From contig CM049309.1 in NCBI GenBank assembly GCA_026874595.1, positions 3,816,076-3,880,075 on the forward strand: 64,000 bases of DNA. Direction: 5' to 3'. A program made the translations under genes and the position numbers. Below, piece after piece: positions 62,557-64,000 of this stretch. Numbering within the stretch: the stretch's first letter is position 1; every line of letters begins with the position of its first letter. This stretch comes from Sipunculus nudus. Taxonomy: Eukaryota > Annelida > Sipuncula > Golfingiida > Sipunculidae. The notes below the pieces were generated by a model. The model saw only the letters and a list, made by a program, of their open reading frames with translations. It was not told where the DNA came from and did not search any database.

Positions 62557-63899
62557 TTATTGGGGCCGTATAACAAATGGTTTATGGTGCCCGGGCTATC
62601 TCTGCCATTTAACACAGTGATCGGCAGGAACCTTATTACAGGGTTTACTTCTGGGCCACATAACATGGTATTCATACTCGAAGTATAAAAGGGATTCACT
62701 TGGGCCATATAAGAAAGTATGCATCTTGGCCACACAACAAGAAATTCACCTTGGCCATATAACAAAAGGTTCATCGCGGCCATATAACAGCGTATTCACA
62801 CGGGCCATATCACGGAGTTTTCTTCTTAGTTAAATAGCAATGTACTCACGTGGGCCATATAAAATCGGATTCAACGGGGTCGTATAAAAAGTTAGTTTCC
62901 TCTGCCCTAATATAAGGTGTCCAACTCGGCGTTATCATATGGAATTCACCCGCCACGTATAACATAGTATTATTTGGGCCATATAATAATGTTCACATAA
63001 GGGCCATATGACCTGGTATTTGTCCGCGCTGTATAAAAGGGATTCACTTGGGACATATAAGAAAGTATGCATCTGGGCCACATAACAAGATATTCACCTT
63101 GGCCATATAACAAAAGGTCCATCTCGGCCATATAACAGCTTTTTCTCACGGGCCATATCACGGAGTTTTCTTCTTAGTTAAATAGCAATGTACTCACGTG
63201 GGCCATATAAAATCGGATTCAGCGGGGTCGTATAAAAAGTTAGTTTCCTCTGCCATAATATAAGGTGTCCAACTCGGCGTTATCATATGGAATTCACCCG
63301 CCATGTATAACATAGTATTATTTGGGCCAAATAATAATGTTTACATAAGGGCCATATAACCTGGTATTCGTCCGCGCTGTATAAAAGGGACTCACTTGGG
63401 CCATATAAGAAAGTATGCATCTGGGCCACATAACAAGATATTCACCTTGGCCATATAACAAGGTTTCAATCTCGGCCATACAACAGCGTATTAACACGGG
63501 CCATATCAAGGGGTTTTCTTCTTAGTTAAATAACGATGTACCCACGTGGGCCATATAACATGTATTCACCGGGGTCGTATAAAAAAAAGTTTCCTTGGCC
63601 ATATATTAAGAATTCCATCTCGGCTTATCATATGGTATTCACCCGCCACGTATAATATAGTATTAATAAGGACCATATAATAATATTTTCATGAGGGCCA
63701 TATATAATAACATGGTATTCGTCCGCTCCGTATAACAAAGTATCCAAATGGGCCATATAACAACGTCTCAATCTGGACCATGTAACAGGGTATTTGTTTT
63801 GGCCATATACCAAGGAATTCATCGGGGCCGTGTAATAAGATTTTCACTAGGGCCAGTATTTTAAGTTTAATTTCGGGCAATATATCAGGGTATCAACAG
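62557..63899. repeat. Minisatellite of unit 17, three sub-blocks
   Basis: Landmarks at 62,703, 63,051 (variant GGACATATAAG) and 63,399, each 348 bp apart. Confidence 0.9.
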
Positions 63900-64000
63900 G
63901 ATGGCCGAGCCGGAAATAATGAAATGTTGGATTTCTCCGTATAAAAGTGTCGGAATTGGACATGTCAGGAAGTTCTCCCTTGGCTACCACAAGATGTCCG
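63900..64000 (+). repeat. Macrosatellite unit 18, first 101 bp
   Basis: Begins GATGGCCGAGCCGGAAATAATG and runs to the end of the window, so the array continues to the right. Confidence 0.9.

Larger units (their letters stand above)
56869..63899 (+). repeat. Macrosatellite unit 17 (7,031 bp), split by element copy 2
   Basis: Without the ~3.44-kb insertion this is a three-sub-block unit of about 3,587 bp. The left part is 56,869-58,802 and the right part resumes at about 62,245 in the AT-rich region (AATTAAAAATATAATT). The T tract is 58342-58358 (17), and the G tract is broken by T residues (58373-58392). Confidence 0.9.

Overview
The window looks like eukaryotic, gene-poor, AT-rich satellite DNA, most likely from an invertebrate and possibly a mollusc. 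I found no protein-coding gene, rRNA, tRNA or CRISPR array that I can support. The organism guess rests only on style: hairpin-ended non-autonomous elements carrying (ACGG)n microsatellites are familiar from bivalve genomes. It is an inference and is not proven by the sequence. 

Almost everything belongs to one macrosatellite. Its unit is usually about 3.23 kb and recurs head-to-tail in the same orientation from about 4.66 kb to the right end: 17 complete units and one partial, with a damaged, diverged copy at the left end. Each unit reads in this order: (a) a 1.2-1.4 kb unique part that starts at a GATGGCCGAGCGG motif and holds a 12-bp palindrome, a small hairpin and several TGACG sites; (b) a poly(dT) tract of 15-28 and a poly(dG) tract of 9-20; (c) a conserved block of about 130 bp and an AT-rich stretch; (d) a minisatellite of ~25-bp monomers (consensus near GGGCCATATAACAnnGTATTCAC) grouped into ~348-bp sub-blocks of about 14 monomers. 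Units differ mainly in having 1, 2, 3 or 4 sub-blocks, so their lengths move in ~348-bp steps (about 2.89, 3.23, 3.59 and 3.93 kb). 

Above the unit there are larger repeats: a tandem ~6,038-bp dimer (about 8.4-14.5 kb and 14.5-20.9 kb) and a ~8.2-kb block at 33.1-41.4 kb that recurs about 12.97 kb later at 46.1-54.4 kb. Some units, such as the one at 40.6-43.8 kb, are mosaics of others. This points to continuing unequal exchange or conversion. 

Three transposable elements interrupt the array. Two of about 3.2 and 3.4 kb (1.4-4.6 kb and 58.8-62.2 kb) lie in opposite orientation. They share the same unusual termini (a GACCCATGGGTC palindrome end, and an AGCTCAGC hairpin end next to an ACGG microsatellite) but have unrelated interiors made of different tandem repeats. 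The third, at 28,089-29,219, is a probable solo LTR (TGTCACC...GGTGACA) with a perfect 5-bp target duplication. 

Nearly all open reading frames are by-products of the repeats. They recur because the DNA recurs, many lie across the minisatellite, and indels between units shift their frames.
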